Shown here piece after piece: positions 10,400-20,414 of a stretch of DNA of 64,000 nucleotides. The translations under genes and the position numbers were made by a program. The stretch is from Saccharomycopsis crataegensis (taxonomy: Eukaryota > Ascomycota > Saccharomycetes > Ascoideales > Saccharomycopsidaceae). The DNA lies in contig NW_027043820.1 in NCBI RefSeq assembly GCF_037102585.1, forward strand, positions 1,894,501 through 1,958,500, read 5' to 3'. Numbering within the stretch: position 1 is the stretch's first letter; the number at the start of each line of letters is the position of its first letter. The notes beneath the pieces were generated by a model that ran no database searches, was not told the origin of the DNA, and worked only from the letters and a program-made list of their open reading frames with translations.

Positions 10400-13189
10400 A
10401 TGGACAAACATCACACTGAGGCTCGCTCAACTTCCTCGTTAACCAGGCTTATTCAAGGCAATTCTGGCTTGAGGTCGGCGTCGGCGTCTCCCACGACTTC
10501 TCCAAATCCAGAGATCTCATCATCAGTGTCTTCTTCTTCATCCTCAACCTCTTCGCCTAGAAATATACAGAACTCTGCCGCTTCCAACTCTAATAACTCC
10601 TCACAAACAAAGATTAAATCTAATTTGAATTTTAGCTACACTGTGAAAGACGTGGAGAAATCGGAACTCTCTTCGGCTTTGAAGAATCCTGACAACTTCC
10701 CGAAAGCAAACGATGGAGAAAGCCTCTATTTCTCACCCCAATATGGCCAGCAGATTGATGATGAGGATTATGACCCACTAGAAGTGTCATTATCACAGGA
10801 CACTCATCATGCTCCGATCAACTCGCCACTCAAACAAAAGGACCATATTGATGGAAAAAACCCGTTTGATGACAACGATCGCAAGCCAAACACTGATAAT
10901 GAAGTTTCTCTTATGAATGGTCTTTCGATTTCCAAGGAAGGAAAATCAGTTCCAATGACAAGTAATGAATCTAGCTCTTTTACTGACAGCAGCGTGAGCA
11001 CCATCACTTACATTCCTTACAATGGACGGGTTGTGAAAAAGAATAGTGTTAGTGATGCTCCTATAGACTTTAGAAGAGGCTCTAACGCCTCTGACTTCAA
11101 CTGCGTATCTTACTCTCCATTTTCATCGTCTATTCCTTATTCTGCTCCATACAGTGGCTCGAAAAGTCAACTGATCACTAGTCCGACTCAGACTACTTAC
11201 GAATCCCAAGGGTTCAGTTTTCCGGCAAATGGGAACATCATTGATAGCAACCATATTCTATCGCCAAAGGTGAATGATTTAAATAATATTGAGATCGATC
11301 AACGATTCATCGTGACAAAGTCAAAAATCAATTACATTCATAATTCCCCATCTTATCATAATGGTGATAGCAAATCATCATCCAATGGGTCGATTTCTAG
11401 AAATTCCTCTATGGCATCATTAAGCAATTTTTTCAAACAATCAAGAAAGAATTCTTCTTCCTTAACTAACATGAATAATGGGGGATCATACAGTTATACT
11501 GCGGGCGCCAGTTGTACAGTGACCAGTGCTAACGGAAATTTCAACAATAGCTCTCCGTCAGAGCTTTTCAACAGCGATCAGCCACTTCCCCAACCCCAAA
11601 GTGATGGGTGTGCCTCATATGATCCACCTAGATCTCTAAAGAGTAGATCTTCAAAGCATGATTTAAAGAAGTTTTTCTCTAGACGTAAACCGGGATCCAA
11701 CTCAGATGCTATTAGTATTGGGACCAAGACCAATAATTCTAATAGCCCAAATTTCAATAGCAACGGAAACAGTTATGGAAGTGGTAGCCACAGTTATAAT
11801 TCCCCTGTTTCTCCTTCGATTAATATTCCAAATAGCAAAGGTTCGGCCAGTAACTTGTATACCAATCAATCATCATCGTTGAACAATAACAGTGTTCCTC
11901 ATCATGAACAACAGGTCTTGCCATTCAGCAAAAGGTATAATAAAATGAGTGAGAGTTTGGGTGCTGGGGCTGGTGGCTCTGTCAGAATTGTCAAGAGAGT
12001 CTATGATAAGAAAATTTTTGCTGTTAAAGATTTCCGTGCAAGATTTGCCAACGAAAGCAAAAAAGATTATACCAAAAAAATCACTAGTGAATATTGTATT
12101 GGATCAACTTTAAAAAATACCAATATCATTGAAACAATTGAAATTTGCTACGAAAACGATAAAATCTACCAGGTTATGGAATATTGTGAGTTTGATTTGT
12201 TTGCTATCGTTATGAGTGGTAAAATGACATCGCACGAAGTTGATTGTTGTTTCAAACAAATCTTAAAAGGTGTTAGATATTTACACTCCATGGGTTTGGC
12301 GCATAGAGATTTGAAGTTGGATAATTGCTGTATCACCGAAAAAGGGATCGTGAAAATTATTGATTTTGGGTCCTCAGTGGTGTTTACCTATCCTTTCAGC
12401 AACAAGATCCTTGAAGCAGGAGGTATTGTTGGGTCTGATCCATATTTGGCCCCAGAAGTGGTAGTGTTCCAAAAATATGACCCTAGACCAGTGGATATTT
12501 GGTCTGCCGCTATCATCTATTCGTGTATGACCTTGAGAAAGTTCCCTTGGAAAGTACCAAAACTATCTGATCAAAGTTTCAAATTATTTGCCACAAGAGG
12601 TGATGGGACCGAAAGCTTGAATTCAATGTTGAAAAAAGTAAGAGAACCTGTTTCTACCAATGGTTCTGCTTTAACAGATGGAAAAACTGATGCTTCCTCT
12701 TCCAAAAATGATGGAAATGCTGAAGGTTCAGTAACTGATGATTCAAAGAAGGACACCCCGTTGACCACACCGGAATCATCAAGTTCCAACGCAGCTCCAG
12801 ATTATGATAAACCACTACCATCACCAAGAAAATCCACTTCTAGTCCAACTAAAAATCATCCGCCAGTGGATAAGGATCAAGGAGCCAACCCTGACGCCTT
12901 GAAATCCAAATCTACCTCGGGTGAAGCCAGGTTATTGAAAGCTTTGCCAAATTATTCGAGACCATTGATTAGCAAGATGGTTCGGTTAGCTCCAGCATGT
13001 CGTTGTACTATTGAAGAAATCTTTGAAGATGAATGGTTGGAAAGTATTGATGAGTGTTATGAAGATGATGTTGAAGTTGCTGCTACTGGCGAGAAAAAAT
13101 TATACGAGGGTGCCAACCATACTCATACTAAGGTAGACCAATCAGAAGCTCACATTGCCTACTTGGAAAAGAAGAGAGTTAGAAAATGA
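10400..13189 (+). CDS. Ser/Thr protein kinase of the Npr1/Hal5 group, Hrk1/Sat4(Hal4)-like
   Basis: This is a protein kinase of the fungal group that regulates plasma-membrane transporters. Hrk1 activates the H+-ATPase Pma1, and Sat4/Hal4 controls Trk potassium uptake. The first ~510 residues are Ser/Asn-rich and probably disordered, which is typical of the group. The kinase domain starts at about residue 511 with LGAGAGGSVR (glycine loop), followed by FAVKDF (ATP-binding Lys), AHRDLKLDN (catalytic loop, about 634) and IIDFGSS (DFG, about 653). A low-complexity Ser/Lys-rich insertion (about residues 735-860) separates the WSAAIIYSCMTLRKFPW region from the terminal helices (ISKMVRLAPACRCTIEEIF). 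The ATG at 10400 is the first in frame. I cannot tell Hrk1 from Sat4 without a tree, so no symbol is given. Confidence 0.85.
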   Translation: MDKHHTEARSTSSLTRLIQGNSGLRSASASPTTSPNPEISSSVSSSSSSTSSPRNIQNSAASNSNNSSQTKIKSNLNFSYTVKDVEKSELSSALKNPDNFPKANDGESLYFSPQYGQQIDDEDYDPLEVSLSQDTHHAPINSPLKQKDHIDGKNPFDDNDRKPNTDNEVSLMNGLSISKEGKSVPMTSNESSSFTDSSVSTITYIPYNGRVVKKNSVSDAPIDFRRGSNASDFNCVSYSPFSSSIPYSAPYSGSKSQLITSPTQTTYESQGFSFPANGNIIDSNHILSPKVNDLNNIEIDQRFIVTKSKINYIHNSPSYHNGDSKSSSNGSISRNSSMASLSNFFKQSRKNSSSLTNMNNGGSYSYTAGASCTVTSANGNFNNSSPSELFNSDQPLPQPQSDGCASYDPPRSLKSRSSKHDLKKFFSRRKPGSNSDAISIGTKTNNSNSPNFNSNGNSYGSGSHSYNSPVSPSINIPNSKGSASNLYTNQSSSLNNNSVPHHEQQVLPFSKRYNKMSESLGAGAGGSVRIVKRVYDKKIFAVKDFRARFANESKKDYTKKITSEYCIGSTLKNTNIIETIEICYENDKIYQVMEYCEFDLFAIVMSGKMTSHEVDCCFKQILKGVRYLHSMGLAHRDLKLDNCCITEKGIVKIIDFGSSVVFTYPFSNKILEAGGIVGSDPYLAPEVVVFQKYDPRPVDIWSAAIIYSCMTLRKFPWKVPKLSDQSFKLFATRGDGTESLNSMLKKVREPVSTNGSALTDGKTDASSSKNDGNAEGSVTDDSKKDTPLTTPESSSSNAAPDYDKPLPSPRKSTSSPTKNHPPVDKDQGANPDALKSKSTSGEARLLKALPNYSRPLISKMVRLAPACRCTIEEIFEDEWLESIDECYEDDVEVAATGEKKLYEGANHTHTKVDQSEAHIAYLEKKRVRK

Positions 13190-14054
13190 TGAGTACCACG
13201 CAGTCTTTCACAATGGACTTATCACAAACCGCTATTTTATTTCTCATCAATAATTATTATGATGTTTGTTCTTGATTTGGGGACAGCACTTTATTTTGGA
13301 TTTTTTTTTCTTATTTTTTTTTTTTTTTTTTTTTTTTACATTTTTTAACTGTGGTTGGGGGAAGCTAGATGGACAATTTTTTTCTTCTTTTCAATTATTC
13401 ATTAGAGATTGATTTTCTTTAATAGTTATCGTAACATTTCTTTCTCCTATTATTGTGAGTTTTTAAGTTGTTGTTTTTGTATTTCACTTTGTCATTTTAG
13501 TTATTTCGAAGACCCTTCGTAGTATCCGATCTTTTTTTAGTCACTTTTTTTAAGATCTGGGATCAATATTTTTCATTGAAATTTTGATACTTCTATTGAA
13601 TTTATTTTTCCGTCCCAGTCAAAGAGAAAGAAAGAGAAAAAAAAAAAAGACTATTATCATTTGTTATCTTTGTCAAGTTTGATGAGCATTAATAACCACT
13701 CCATATTTTTGTTAACCAATGCTTTATTCGTGTTAAATATTTTTTTAAAAAAAGGGCTTTCCTTTGTTGCTTGTTATTATTTTGTGTCTTCTTCCTGTAA
13801 TTGTCTTGAATTTCTATACGAATATTTCGATAAATTTTGCTGGTTTTGATGGCTTTATAATCTAAACTTTGCATCATCAACCCTGTATGTCTGTATGTTC
13901 AGATATCTCCTGACCCTGCAGTTGTTGCCCTGATGTGGCATGGAGGGGCAAAAAAAATTGTAATCAAAAAAAAAAAAAAAAATAAGCCGAATCTACACCA
14001 TACATACTATAGGCAGATCTACTTCATCTTAGATTATATACTGGAAATAGAATA
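13190..14054. other. Intergenic: kinase 3' end and PET20-like promoter
   Basis: No gene seen. The stretch is strongly T-rich on the plus strand, with an uninterrupted 24-base T-run at 13314-13337 and shorter runs around it. A-runs at about 13637-13648 and 13967-13981 lie nearer the next gene. Confidence 0.6.
13314..13337. repeat. Poly-T tract (24 nt)
   Basis: An uninterrupted run of 24 T in the 3' flank of the kinase gene. Such homopolymers are common in yeast intergenic DNA, exclude nucleosomes and vary in length between strains. Confidence 0.9.
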
Positions 14055-14885
14055 ATGTTTAAAGTATACAGAGCCCACGACTTTAGATTAGCCTCTGTGG
14101 ATCGTATGGGGAAAACCCTCTCCCAAAGATTCTCATCAACTACAAGAACAAACAATAGCCCCATCATAACGGTAAAAAAGGCCCATGGAACCACCGCAAC
14201 ATCATCAACAACTGCAGCAAGCCAAACCAACCTGAACTCGAGTACATCCCTGACTTCTGGAGGTCCTCAGAATGATGCCAAAGCTGGTAGTCAACAACAT
14301 CAAGAGACAAAAGCGTCAGAACAAGATAAAAGTGAGTTAGATGGCAGAAAGCGTCAGCAAAAGATGACTCAGGTGGACTATTCCTGGTTACCCAAGGCTC
14401 CAAAATTGAAGTCTTTCTCTCCAAGAGAACTCCGTCTACAATCTTTATATAGTGGTTATAGACCATTATTTATGGAGTACAGAAAAAACGCGTCTAAATT
14501 AGATCTGTCGGATGGTCAACTATTGCTAGATGAAGAGCCTAGTGTGTGGTCTTACTCTGCCACCGAGATGGATTATTACTCTGAATGGGAAAATATTCCA
14601 ACCAATGTTTCACAGCAATTAAAGCCATTTGAATTGACATTAGATGATAGCATTTTTGATAAAAAAATTGCGAAAAATGAACAAGATGAAAATAAGAAGA
14701 ATGCGTCAAAAGATAGCAATAGTATAAGAGAGAATGAAGGCCAAAGTGGAGAAGCTCAAAAGGCAAAAATAGTAACCAGTGGGCGAAAGAGATATTTGCC
14801 TGAAAGATATCAGAGAACTATAAAATCGAGAGCTGAGAGAAAACTTGAATTGAAGAGATTATTGCAAAAGAAGAGTTCGAAATGA
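14055..14885 (+). CDS. Pet20/Sue1-family mitochondrial protein
   Basis: This is probably a mitochondrial protein of the Pet20 family. In Saccharomyces, Pet20 is needed for respiratory growth and Sue1 for turnover of unstable cytochrome c. The 276-aa product begins with a basic, hydroxylated stretch (MFKVYRAHDFRLASVDRMGK, then LSQRFSSTTR) like a matrix presequence. A Thr/Ser/Gln-rich linker follows, then the conserved block WLPKAPKLKSFSPRELRLQS and LYSGYRPLF (about residues 117-140). The C-terminus is very basic (KRYLPERYQRTIKSRAERK). The WLPK...SGYRP block is my reason for the family call. I cannot separate Pet20 from Sue1, and the family call is from memory of the motif. The start at 14055 is the first ATG and gives the presequence. 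Confidence 0.62.
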   Translation: MFKVYRAHDFRLASVDRMGKTLSQRFSSTTRTNNSPIITVKKAHGTTATSSTTAASQTNLNSSTSLTSGGPQNDAKAGSQQHQETKASEQDKSELDGRKRQQKMTQVDYSWLPKAPKLKSFSPRELRLQSLYSGYRPLFMEYRKNASKLDLSDGQLLLDEEPSVWSYSATEMDYYSEWENIPTNVSQQLKPFELTLDDSIFDKKIAKNEQDENKKNASKDSNSIRENEGQSGEAQKAKIVTSGRKRYLPERYQRTIKSRAERKLELKRLLQKKSSK

Positions 14886-15681
14886 GACACACATTAGCTT
14901 ACTAATAAATTTCAATGCCCTTCCGTTTATAATTCTTTGTATTCTATTATTGGGAGTATTATTGTTTCCGCACTCTTTTTTATTATTAATGATATGTATT
15001 ATTCCTATTTCTTTGTTTCTCTCATATTTTTTCGGTTTTCAGTTTTCTTTGCAATATCTCTCCATCAAATATCTGTCATTTCATTTTGACACCAATCAAA
15101 TATTTACTCGGTAATGTTCTCTCTGCTATCATCGTAATGTTCTTGATGAATTATGTTTATATTTACCATAGATGTCTTGTCTCTTACTTGTATATAGAGT
15201 TAAAGCATAATATTCTTATTTTTGCGACACCTTTGAGATCTTGTAAACGAAATTATTAAAGTGAGCAATCTATATTGATGGCAGATATCACAGAGATATT
15301 AGAATGTTAGATAAGACTCTATCTCCATAATCTATGGTGTCTGGGTGTCTATTTTATGCTTGGGTGTGTTATTGAGTTTATGCTGCATAACAAAATAATT
15401 TTAATTTTTTTTTTTTTTTTTGGGCCCAAATTCCGGAATAAAATAACTTAAGCATATTAGGGTGTGTATTCTATCATGAACGCTGGCTAATGTTTACCCC
15501 ATTCCAATCACTACTAAAAGCTTCCTTACTTCATCACAATATTGCATTACAGAGAATAATAATAGAGGCTGAAGTTTTTCCCTAGTACTGGTATTAATAA
15601 TAGCTAGGAATACAATTGTTTGAACCCACCCCTCCCTCATCTCAAGAGGTGATCATATAGAAAAACCCAATCAGATTCTTC
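14886..15681. other. Intergenic: PET20-like 3' end and Zn2Cys6 gene promoter
   Basis: No gene seen. A T-run (about 15405-15420) is followed by gggccc and then ttccggaa within about 15421-15440. The latter has the TTCnnGAA spacing of a two-unit heat-shock element, but a single copy is weak evidence. Confidence 0.55.
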
Positions 15682-18600
15682 ATGCCACCAGCAAAAGCAA
15701 GTAATATCCCCTCAACTTTAACATCAAAGTTTCAGCTATTCAATCCCCGAAACGCCAAGCCAAAAAATGTAAATTCATCCAACTCATCACGTCAATCCGC
15801 CCAGGGACCCAAGAGTAATAAAGAAAATAATTCTGCTCCAAAGAGAATAAAAGCTTGTCTTCGATGTCGAAAATCAAAGGTGAAGTGTGAGAATAACGGT
15901 GAAGGACCATGTAAAAGGTGTTTTAACGGCCAATTTGAGTGTATTTATCAAATGAAAGTGCATAGTTACTCGTCAAAGGAAATCAAACCTGTGAACCACG
16001 ACCCAAACCAACCACCAATGTCATCTAATGGAAACCGCAGACAATATTTTGTTAATAACGCTAATAAATTTGTAAAGAATAATTCTCAGTATCATCAAAC
16101 GGTTTCATTACAACAGCAACAAGATCCCCAACAGTTCCAAACTCCGTCCGGGATTCAAAAAAATAATATAATCAATGATCCATGGAAAAACAGTATGGAA
16201 AACAAACTTGAAAACTTTAATGACACCCTAAATGAGATTATGGGTTTCTTGAAAGACGGAAAATTCAACGACAAGTTACCGAATCCTCAACTCGATAGTG
16301 CGGGCCTTGATCAGTCGATTCCTTCGTTTACCAGTGCTTTAACATATCAACAAACTAATAATCCTATTTCTTCCCTGTTTTCGCAATCTTCTTATAATTA
16401 TCAGGACAGTGCTCATTCAAAGCCTTCTTTCCTGGCAAAGCAAACCCCTTACGTTCCAAGCAACATCTACAGTAATGCTGAATCGATATCAGACTATCAT
16501 GACACCAACTTATCACATCCAACTACGGAAAAAACTCAAAGCTTTTCTTATCCTGAAACCTACCAAAGTGGTACGGCAAATCCATCCCCATGGAACTACC
16601 TGGAATATCATGATTATGGGTATAATCCCATTACAGGTGGACAGTCCTCATTTCAAAGGCCAAAATTACCAAGTTTCAACGAGGTGCTTGGAAAAGATGA
16701 AATTGGAATAGTTTCGGCCAACAATTCTGAAGATCAACATGTGTCAATACACAAAAAATCTAACTGGGAAGGCTATCTGAATAATCAGGTCAACATCAAT
16801 GATGATGCAGATTATATTTCAAACGAACAAAAAATCAATAAAAGGCCTATTGAAAGTATATCCGGGGCATCTCCTTCGGCACATTTACCAAGAGAATATC
16901 ATTGTCTAAAGCGTTTAAAACATACCATGGTGTCTGGTGAGTCTGGGGAAAATAGTTTGAATCTCGATTCCCAGCTGAAATCAAACACCCAGAAGACATC
17001 ACAGAATTTATATTCATTAGTGCCATATTCAATGTTTCAGGAGCTTTACAGCAAATTTTTGGACAATGCTGCACCGCATTTGTTTGGATTCGACGTTTCC
17101 AAATTTGATAAAAGGTTGATCTATGTGAAATCAAAGTTAATGGTGATTATAATAAGTTTGATTGGGTGTATCAACAATCCTAAATTCAAACAAGCAACAT
17201 TTATTGACAGTCTAAGAAAATTGTATTTGGAAACTGTGAATGATGTCATATTCAAGCTGAACTCAACTCTGAACAATAAACTGGGTTCCGCGTGGGGAAT
17301 TGATGATGTTGATGACGAGATTAATGAGAATGGCAACAAGTTGTTGAATGGTGTATCAGAATCTGTTTCTGATAGTCAAAGAGAGTATGATGATTATATT
17401 AGTTTGTGTTCTCATGATACCAATGACTCAGAAACTTTTCCGTGCAAAAAGTGGGATTTGTTAACCAACAATGAAAAGGATGCGGAAATCAAGAACAGTC
17501 GAGAATTTAAGTTATTTATGAACATCACCGCCTTATGTATCGGTACTTTCTGGTTTGAAAACTCCCAGTTACTATTAGGAATAGCCTTGCAATTAGCCTC
17601 AGAGTTTCAGTTGAACAAGGTATTCATTAAACTAAACGATAGCAAGATCGTGACTATTGACAAGAGCAAAATTGCAGATGAATTTGTGGAGCTGGGGAAT
17701 AAGATTTCTGAAATCAGTAAATTGAAACTATGGTACTTGCTTTATATTGCGGATACTCAACAAAGTTTTCTATCTGGAAAGCAACCAATAATGAACTCTT
17801 CTCAAGATAGGTCATTGAAACAATCTAGAAAGTTATTATTCCAGCATAGAACCAATTTAACCAACCATAGTTTTATCAATTCGTCTGAAATCCAATCCAC
17901 TAATATGCTTATCCAAACTACCACTGATAATGATTTGCTTTCTTCTAACGGTGAAGTTCGTGCAAGTACTACAAAGAAAACCTTGAATGAGAATTTGTTA
18001 TCCAGCTCTGCAACGTATAACGACTTGAAGCTTGTGTCTCAATTGGAATTCAACCAAGCCATTAATGCTGTTGTATCGGGCAATGCATGGGGCATATTAT
18101 CTCCCGATCTCTTTGGGATGCCGTGGAAAACCAATTTGGAATTGGACAAATGGATGGTTCATTGGACATGTTTATTGACACCTATTCATCAAACAGGCAA
18201 TCCGTGGTCAGTTAAATCCACCTTGATCTACTACAACTTTGCCAGATTGCATGTTAATCATCAACATGGTAATTTAGGGGGAAATAACACAAAATCTGTC
18301 ATTGAGCCAAATCACCAAATTGAAGATGAAGATAATAGCGATCTTATTTATGACGGGATAGATCATCTGCATGATTTGGGAAGCAAAGATATTGCGGTCT
18401 CGTCGGCGCAATCGCTCATCAAGTCTGCAATTAGTGATAGGGATATTGTTGATAACCTAAGATATTCCCCATTACACATCTACGTGATGCTTTATTATTC
18501 AGCATTGGCTCTCTTAGATTCTGGAAATGAAATGTTTTCGGATACTCATAGCCCCAAACCACCGAACATGTCTTCAGGTGAATATGGCAGGTTCAAGGAA

Positions 18601-18930
18601 AAATCCCAATTACATTTTGAGAATTTAGTGCTTGTTAGAAGTTTGGTCAATGTTTTGAGCGATAACTTACCACTAGATAAAGAATTTGGTTTGAAGTTGA
18701 TTAGGAATCTAAAGAAGAAATTGGAGAAAAAATACGCCATATTCACCAAAGTCGGTCAGAAATATGGGGATCTGGCCAATAAGGTTGGAGAAACTGATGA
18801 CAGGAATGAAAAAATTCGTTTATTGGATGAGATGAATGAGGAGGAAATTAACAGACTTTTGGGGACGTCAAATGACGATAAAAAGGGGCAAATTTTGGCG
18901 TGGCCTGGAACAAATCATCAGCATCCTTGA
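15682..18930 (+). CDS. Zn(II)2Cys6 binuclear-cluster transcription factor, fungal-specific
   Basis: This is a fungal gene regulator of the Gal4 class. The cysteine pattern C-x2-C-x6-C-x7-C-x2-C-x6-C lies at about residues 59-88 (starting CLRCRKSKVKC), with basic residues placed as in DNA-contacting members. A long Asn/Gln/Ser-rich linker follows (about 100-440). The middle homology region includes LYSLVPYSMFQELYSKF, FKLFMNITALCIGTFWF and LKLWYLLYIADTQQSFLSGK, the last being the typical 'W..L...D...S...G+P' block of this family. At 1082 aa it is within the range of large regulators. I do not recognise the specific orthologue, so the target genes are unknown. The ATG at 15682 is the first in frame. 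Confidence 0.88.
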   Translation: MPPAKASNIPSTLTSKFQLFNPRNAKPKNVNSSNSSRQSAQGPKSNKENNSAPKRIKACLRCRKSKVKCENNGEGPCKRCFNGQFECIYQMKVHSYSSKEIKPVNHDPNQPPMSSNGNRRQYFVNNANKFVKNNSQYHQTVSLQQQQDPQQFQTPSGIQKNNIINDPWKNSMENKLENFNDTLNEIMGFLKDGKFNDKLPNPQLDSAGLDQSIPSFTSALTYQQTNNPISSLFSQSSYNYQDSAHSKPSFLAKQTPYVPSNIYSNAESISDYHDTNLSHPTTEKTQSFSYPETYQSGTANPSPWNYLEYHDYGYNPITGGQSSFQRPKLPSFNEVLGKDEIGIVSANNSEDQHVSIHKKSNWEGYLNNQVNINDDADYISNEQKINKRPIESISGASPSAHLPREYHCLKRLKHTMVSGESGENSLNLDSQLKSNTQKTSQNLYSLVPYSMFQELYSKFLDNAAPHLFGFDVSKFDKRLIYVKSKLMVIIISLIGCINNPKFKQATFIDSLRKLYLETVNDVIFKLNSTLNNKLGSAWGIDDVDDEINENGNKLLNGVSESVSDSQREYDDYISLCSHDTNDSETFPCKKWDLLTNNEKDAEIKNSREFKLFMNITALCIGTFWFENSQLLLGIALQLASEFQLNKVFIKLNDSKIVTIDKSKIADEFVELGNKISEISKLKLWYLLYIADTQQSFLSGKQPIMNSSQDRSLKQSRKLLFQHRTNLTNHSFINSSEIQSTNMLIQTTTDNDLLSSNGEVRASTTKKTLNENLLSSSATYNDLKLVSQLEFNQAINAVVSGNAWGILSPDLFGMPWKTNLELDKWMVHWTCLLTPIHQTGNPWSVKSTLIYYNFARLHVNHQHGNLGGNNTKSVIEPNHQIEDEDNSDLIYDGIDHLHDLGSKDIAVSSAQSLIKSAISDRDIVDNLRYSPLHIYVMLYYSALALLDSGNEMFSDTHSPKPPNMSSGEYGRFKEKSQLHFENLVLVRSLVNVLSDNLPLDKEFGLKLIRNLKKKLEKKYAIFTKVGQKYGDLANKVGETDDRNEKIRLLDEMNEEEINRLLGTSNDDKKGQILAWPGTNHQHP

Positions 18931-19253
18931 TATTGTCATTATTATCATTGTACTTTATTTTGTATTATATATAGATATATTCTAAATATTTTTTTTTTAA
19001 AAAAAAAAACTTAACATTATACAATCTTGCACAGTTTATATGAGGGCATGCATGCTCAAGAAGTCTGTGTCTGGTGGAGCTTCTAAGGAAAAGTTTTCGG
19101 CCGGGTAAATATTTTTTGCCATGCAAACCAATCATTTCCTAGTTTTTACCAATAAGAAAAATAACAAAAAAGCATCTTGTCAGAAGATATCACAGAAGTG
19201 ATTTCTGATAATACAGAAACACCAGAGAATAGTAATAATAATAATAAGCGAAA
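18931..19253. other. Intergenic: promoter of the complex I NDUFA1 gene
   Basis: No gene beyond the flanking ones. A T10/A11 head-to-head homopolymer pair spans 18989-19009, a probable transcript-end signal for the upstream gene. Two CCAAT boxes (19128 and 19149) lie upstream of the NDUFA1 start. Confidence 0.6.
19128..19153 (+). promoter_or_regulatory. Two CCAAT boxes upstream of NDUFA1
   Basis: CCAAT occurs at 19128-19132 (as ccaatca) and 19149-19153, about 100-125 bases before the ATG at 19254. CCAAT is the binding core of the Hap2/3/5 complex, which activates respiratory genes in yeasts. Function is inferred from position and gene class. Confidence 0.5.
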
Positions 19254-19517
19254 ATGTTTCCGTGGGAAGGTGCGATACCATATACCATTATGTTTGGATT
19301 CTTCACCATCTGTGGTGGTGCGGTCTCCGGCATTCACTATTGGAGTAATGGTAACAAAAGAGACAGATTCAGCATGGATCAATGGGACCGTCAGCATTTC
19401 GAAAGAGATTACAGATTGACTGGTCTCTATAGAGGTCAAGCTGATAATGTCAAGGCTCCAGAATCCTTTGCCACCAGTGGTTTCAGAAAGTTGCAAAAAG
19501 AACCAAGATGGTGGTGA
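19254..19517 (+). CDS. NADH:ubiquinone oxidoreductase subunit NDUFA1/MWFE type (complex I)
   Basis: This is an accessory membrane subunit of mitochondrial complex I, needed in other organisms for assembly of the membrane arm. The 87-aa product starts MFPWEGAIPYTIMFGF and has one transmembrane segment (about residues 8-28), then IHYWSNGNKRDRF and a charged tail with WDRQHFERDYRLTG. This matches the mammalian MWFE layout: an N-terminal anchor, then a 'H..tNg.k.R' segment and 'W...ERD.R.sG'. Fungal members (NIMM or 9.8-kDa) are of similar length. No cleavable presequence is needed, since the anchor is N-terminal. An overlapping frame starting at 19177 is not conserved-looking and was dismissed. 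Presence of this gene implies a species with true complex I. Confidence 0.85.
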   Translation: MFPWEGAIPYTIMFGFFTICGGAVSGIHYWSNGNKRDRFSMDQWDRQHFERDYRLTGLYRGQADNVKAPESFATSGFRKLQKEPRWW

Positions 19518-20414
19518 TTGTTTTAACGTGAATGAATATTTTTCCAGTTATTTATCAGGTCAGTATAATGGGGATGGTAAAGAAGACAATTATTAAAGAA
19601 AAGAGGCTACAATGTTAATAACGGCAATATAAACGTCCAGTGGCCACTATTTTTTTGAGTTATTATTATTACAACATTGAGAAAAATCTTGGAGAAGTAA
19701 AGAGAAAGAATCTGTTAATCAAACCAGCATAAATTCACCAGGTTGTTGCAACTTCCATAATAATTCATTCAATCTATCAATCAAGGATCTCTCCTACATC
19801 GTCATTCTATTCTTCATTCTATTCCATATGGTGCATTTTATTTAATATATTCATAACTTTTTTTTGAATTTTTTGTTTTTACTTTATTTTATTGTCTGCA
19901 AACGTAGCAAAAGCTTTTAAGAGTTTTCTCTGAATTTACAGTGTTAAAAATCTGAAAGAATAGTAAATAATTAATAAGATTATAGCTGGGCATTGGAAGT
20001 AGTAAAAAAAAATTGTAAGATAACATGTTTTTAAGATTTTGGAAAGGATATTAGAGATAAGGGGAAAAGAAAGACAAACAAAAGCAAAAAATAATAAAAA
20101 AACAGCAAAAAAAAAATCAAACCTTATCAAAACCATCTTTAAGAGGAGACGAGATTGTTGAAAGAACTAAAAAATGAAACTATATGGTATTAGAGCAGAA
20201 AAGTAAAAACAACGAAAGATAACTGGTAGAAAATTGAATGAAATACAAGATCTAAAGGGCAGAATGAATGAATGACAAAAACAAACAAAAGAATGAAAAA
20301 AAAAAAAAACGAAATGATAAAAAGAGTGTCAACAAGATTGTCGCTCGATTGAACCGAACAAATGGGCAAATTTTTCTTTAATTGATAACAGGCAGGCATT
20401 GTTCAAGATTCTAA
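19518..20414. other. Intergenic between convergent NDUFA1 and KIN4-type genes
   Basis: No gene seen. The stretch holds the 3' ends of two convergent genes. It is AT-rich with many short A- and T-runs (for example about 20298-20310) and no longer ordered structure. Confidence 0.6.

Noticed and set aside
19177-19419. Open frame overlapping NDUFA1 in another frame
   Set aside because: It overlaps a well-supported conserved gene on the same strand and has no family features.
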